This document shows, piece by piece, positions 52,728 to 52,823 of a stretch of 52,823 nucleotides of DNA. How positions within the stretch are numbered: position 1 is the stretch's first letter; each line of letters starts with the position of its first letter. The notes below the pieces were generated by a model. The model saw only the letters and a list, made by a program, of their open reading frames with translations. It did not search any database and was not told the DNA's origin. Source of the stretch: Clostridiaceae bacterium (GTDB lineage: Bacteria > Bacillota > Clostridia > Peptostreptococcales > T1SED10-28). The stretch covers positions 1 through 52,823 of the forward strand of contig PWFQ01000041.1 in assembly GCA_003554105.1 (NCBI GenBank), written 5' to 3'. Made by a program: the position numbers and the translations under genes.

Positions 52728-52823
52728 ATGGCAAGAAATAGAAATCCGAGATTTAAAGAATCCCGTCGCCTCGGGGTCAATATCTATGGTCATCCGAAAG
52801 CGATGAATCGATATTCGAAAGGG
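52728..52823 (+). CDS. rpsD: Ribosomal protein S4, N-terminal 32 codons (cut by window end)
   Basis: The visible frame begins [20 protein letters not shown] and continues with a [12 protein letters not shown] segment, which matches the cysteine-free form of S4 (SRRLGxNxxGHPKA). S4 initiates 30S assembly and often represses its own synthesis. ATG at 52728 follows GAGAGGAGAG. The gene is stand-alone here, not inside the S13-S11-RpoA cluster, the usual layout in Firmicutes with separate rpsD. Confidence 0.92.
   Translation, partial: MARNRNPRFKESRRLGVNIYGHPKAMNRYSKG

Noticed and set aside
1-52823. Mobile elements, phage genes, CRISPR arrays, tRNA genes
   Set aside because: No transposase or integrase domains, no regular direct repeats, no cloverleaf with a CCA-like end were seen; scanning was by eye.

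Overview
The window is about 52.8 kb of AT-rich chromosome from a low-GC Gram-positive bacterium, most likely a clostridial member of the Bacillota (Alkaliphilus/Tindallia-like is a guess). Evidence: strong AGGAGG ribosome sites, many TTG/GTG starts, T-box leaders on both aminoacyl-tRNA synthetase genes, the Firmicute locus glyS-ccpN-PPDK regulator-dnaG-rpoD-trmK-nif3, pyruvate phosphate dikinase, and lipoprotein solute-binding proteins. Acidic linkers in several exported proteins weakly hint at a salty or alkaline habitat. No transposases, phage genes, CRISPR arrays or tRNA genes are visible.

Layout. 1-6154: the 3' part of a membrane GAF-GGDEF-HD-GYP signalling protein (degenerate GGDEF), an NfrA-like nitroreductase, two EamA exporters and a metallo-beta-lactamase-fold hydrolase. 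6155-12853: leuS behind a T-box, a MobA-like nucleotidyltransferase carrying an N-terminal CopZ-type zinc ribbon, an Asp23/Gls24 protein, a Na/phosphate cotransporter with PhoU domain, and a HAD phosphatase. 12870-14454 (minus): ApbE lipoprotein and a GNAT. 14566-26773: the macromolecular-synthesis and carbon-control locus, with T-box-glyS, ccpN, the PPDK regulator, ppdK, dgt, dnaG, rpoD, trmK and nif3. 26851-27185: RNase P RNA. 27367-32649: DJ-1/PfpI lipoprotein, class A PBP, TtcA-like protein, GNAT, RidA.

32854-39732 looks like a sulfur-acquisition island: a taurine/nitrate-type ABC transporter on the plus strand converges on a minus-strand run encoding a persulfide-dioxygenase/rhodanese fusion, an SLC13-type permease with TrkA-C domains and two YeeE/YedE sulfur transporters. 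39827-42107 holds a YaiI/YqxD protein, an unusual leader with a C7 tract at the expected transcription start, a split two-gene permease and a small DUF6483-like protein. 42293-47784 is a self-contained ABC transporter built around a DUF3798 lipoprotein, with a 5' hairpin and an internal terminator-like stem-loop. 47810-51476 (minus): aminopeptidase P, a permease with a His/Cys-rich loop, and a DUF1980/TIGR03943 protein, resembling metal-linked YcgR/YcgQ pairs. The window ends with an AcuI/YhdH reductase and the first 32 codons of a stand-alone rpsD.

The genes read mostly as core chromosome with metabolic transport modules. The best leads for something undescribed are the CopZ-ribbon/MobA fusion, the sulfur island, the C-tract leader before the split permease, and the DUF3798 transporter whose substrate is unknown. 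All start choices, promoters and hairpins were read by eye; no searches or folding were run.
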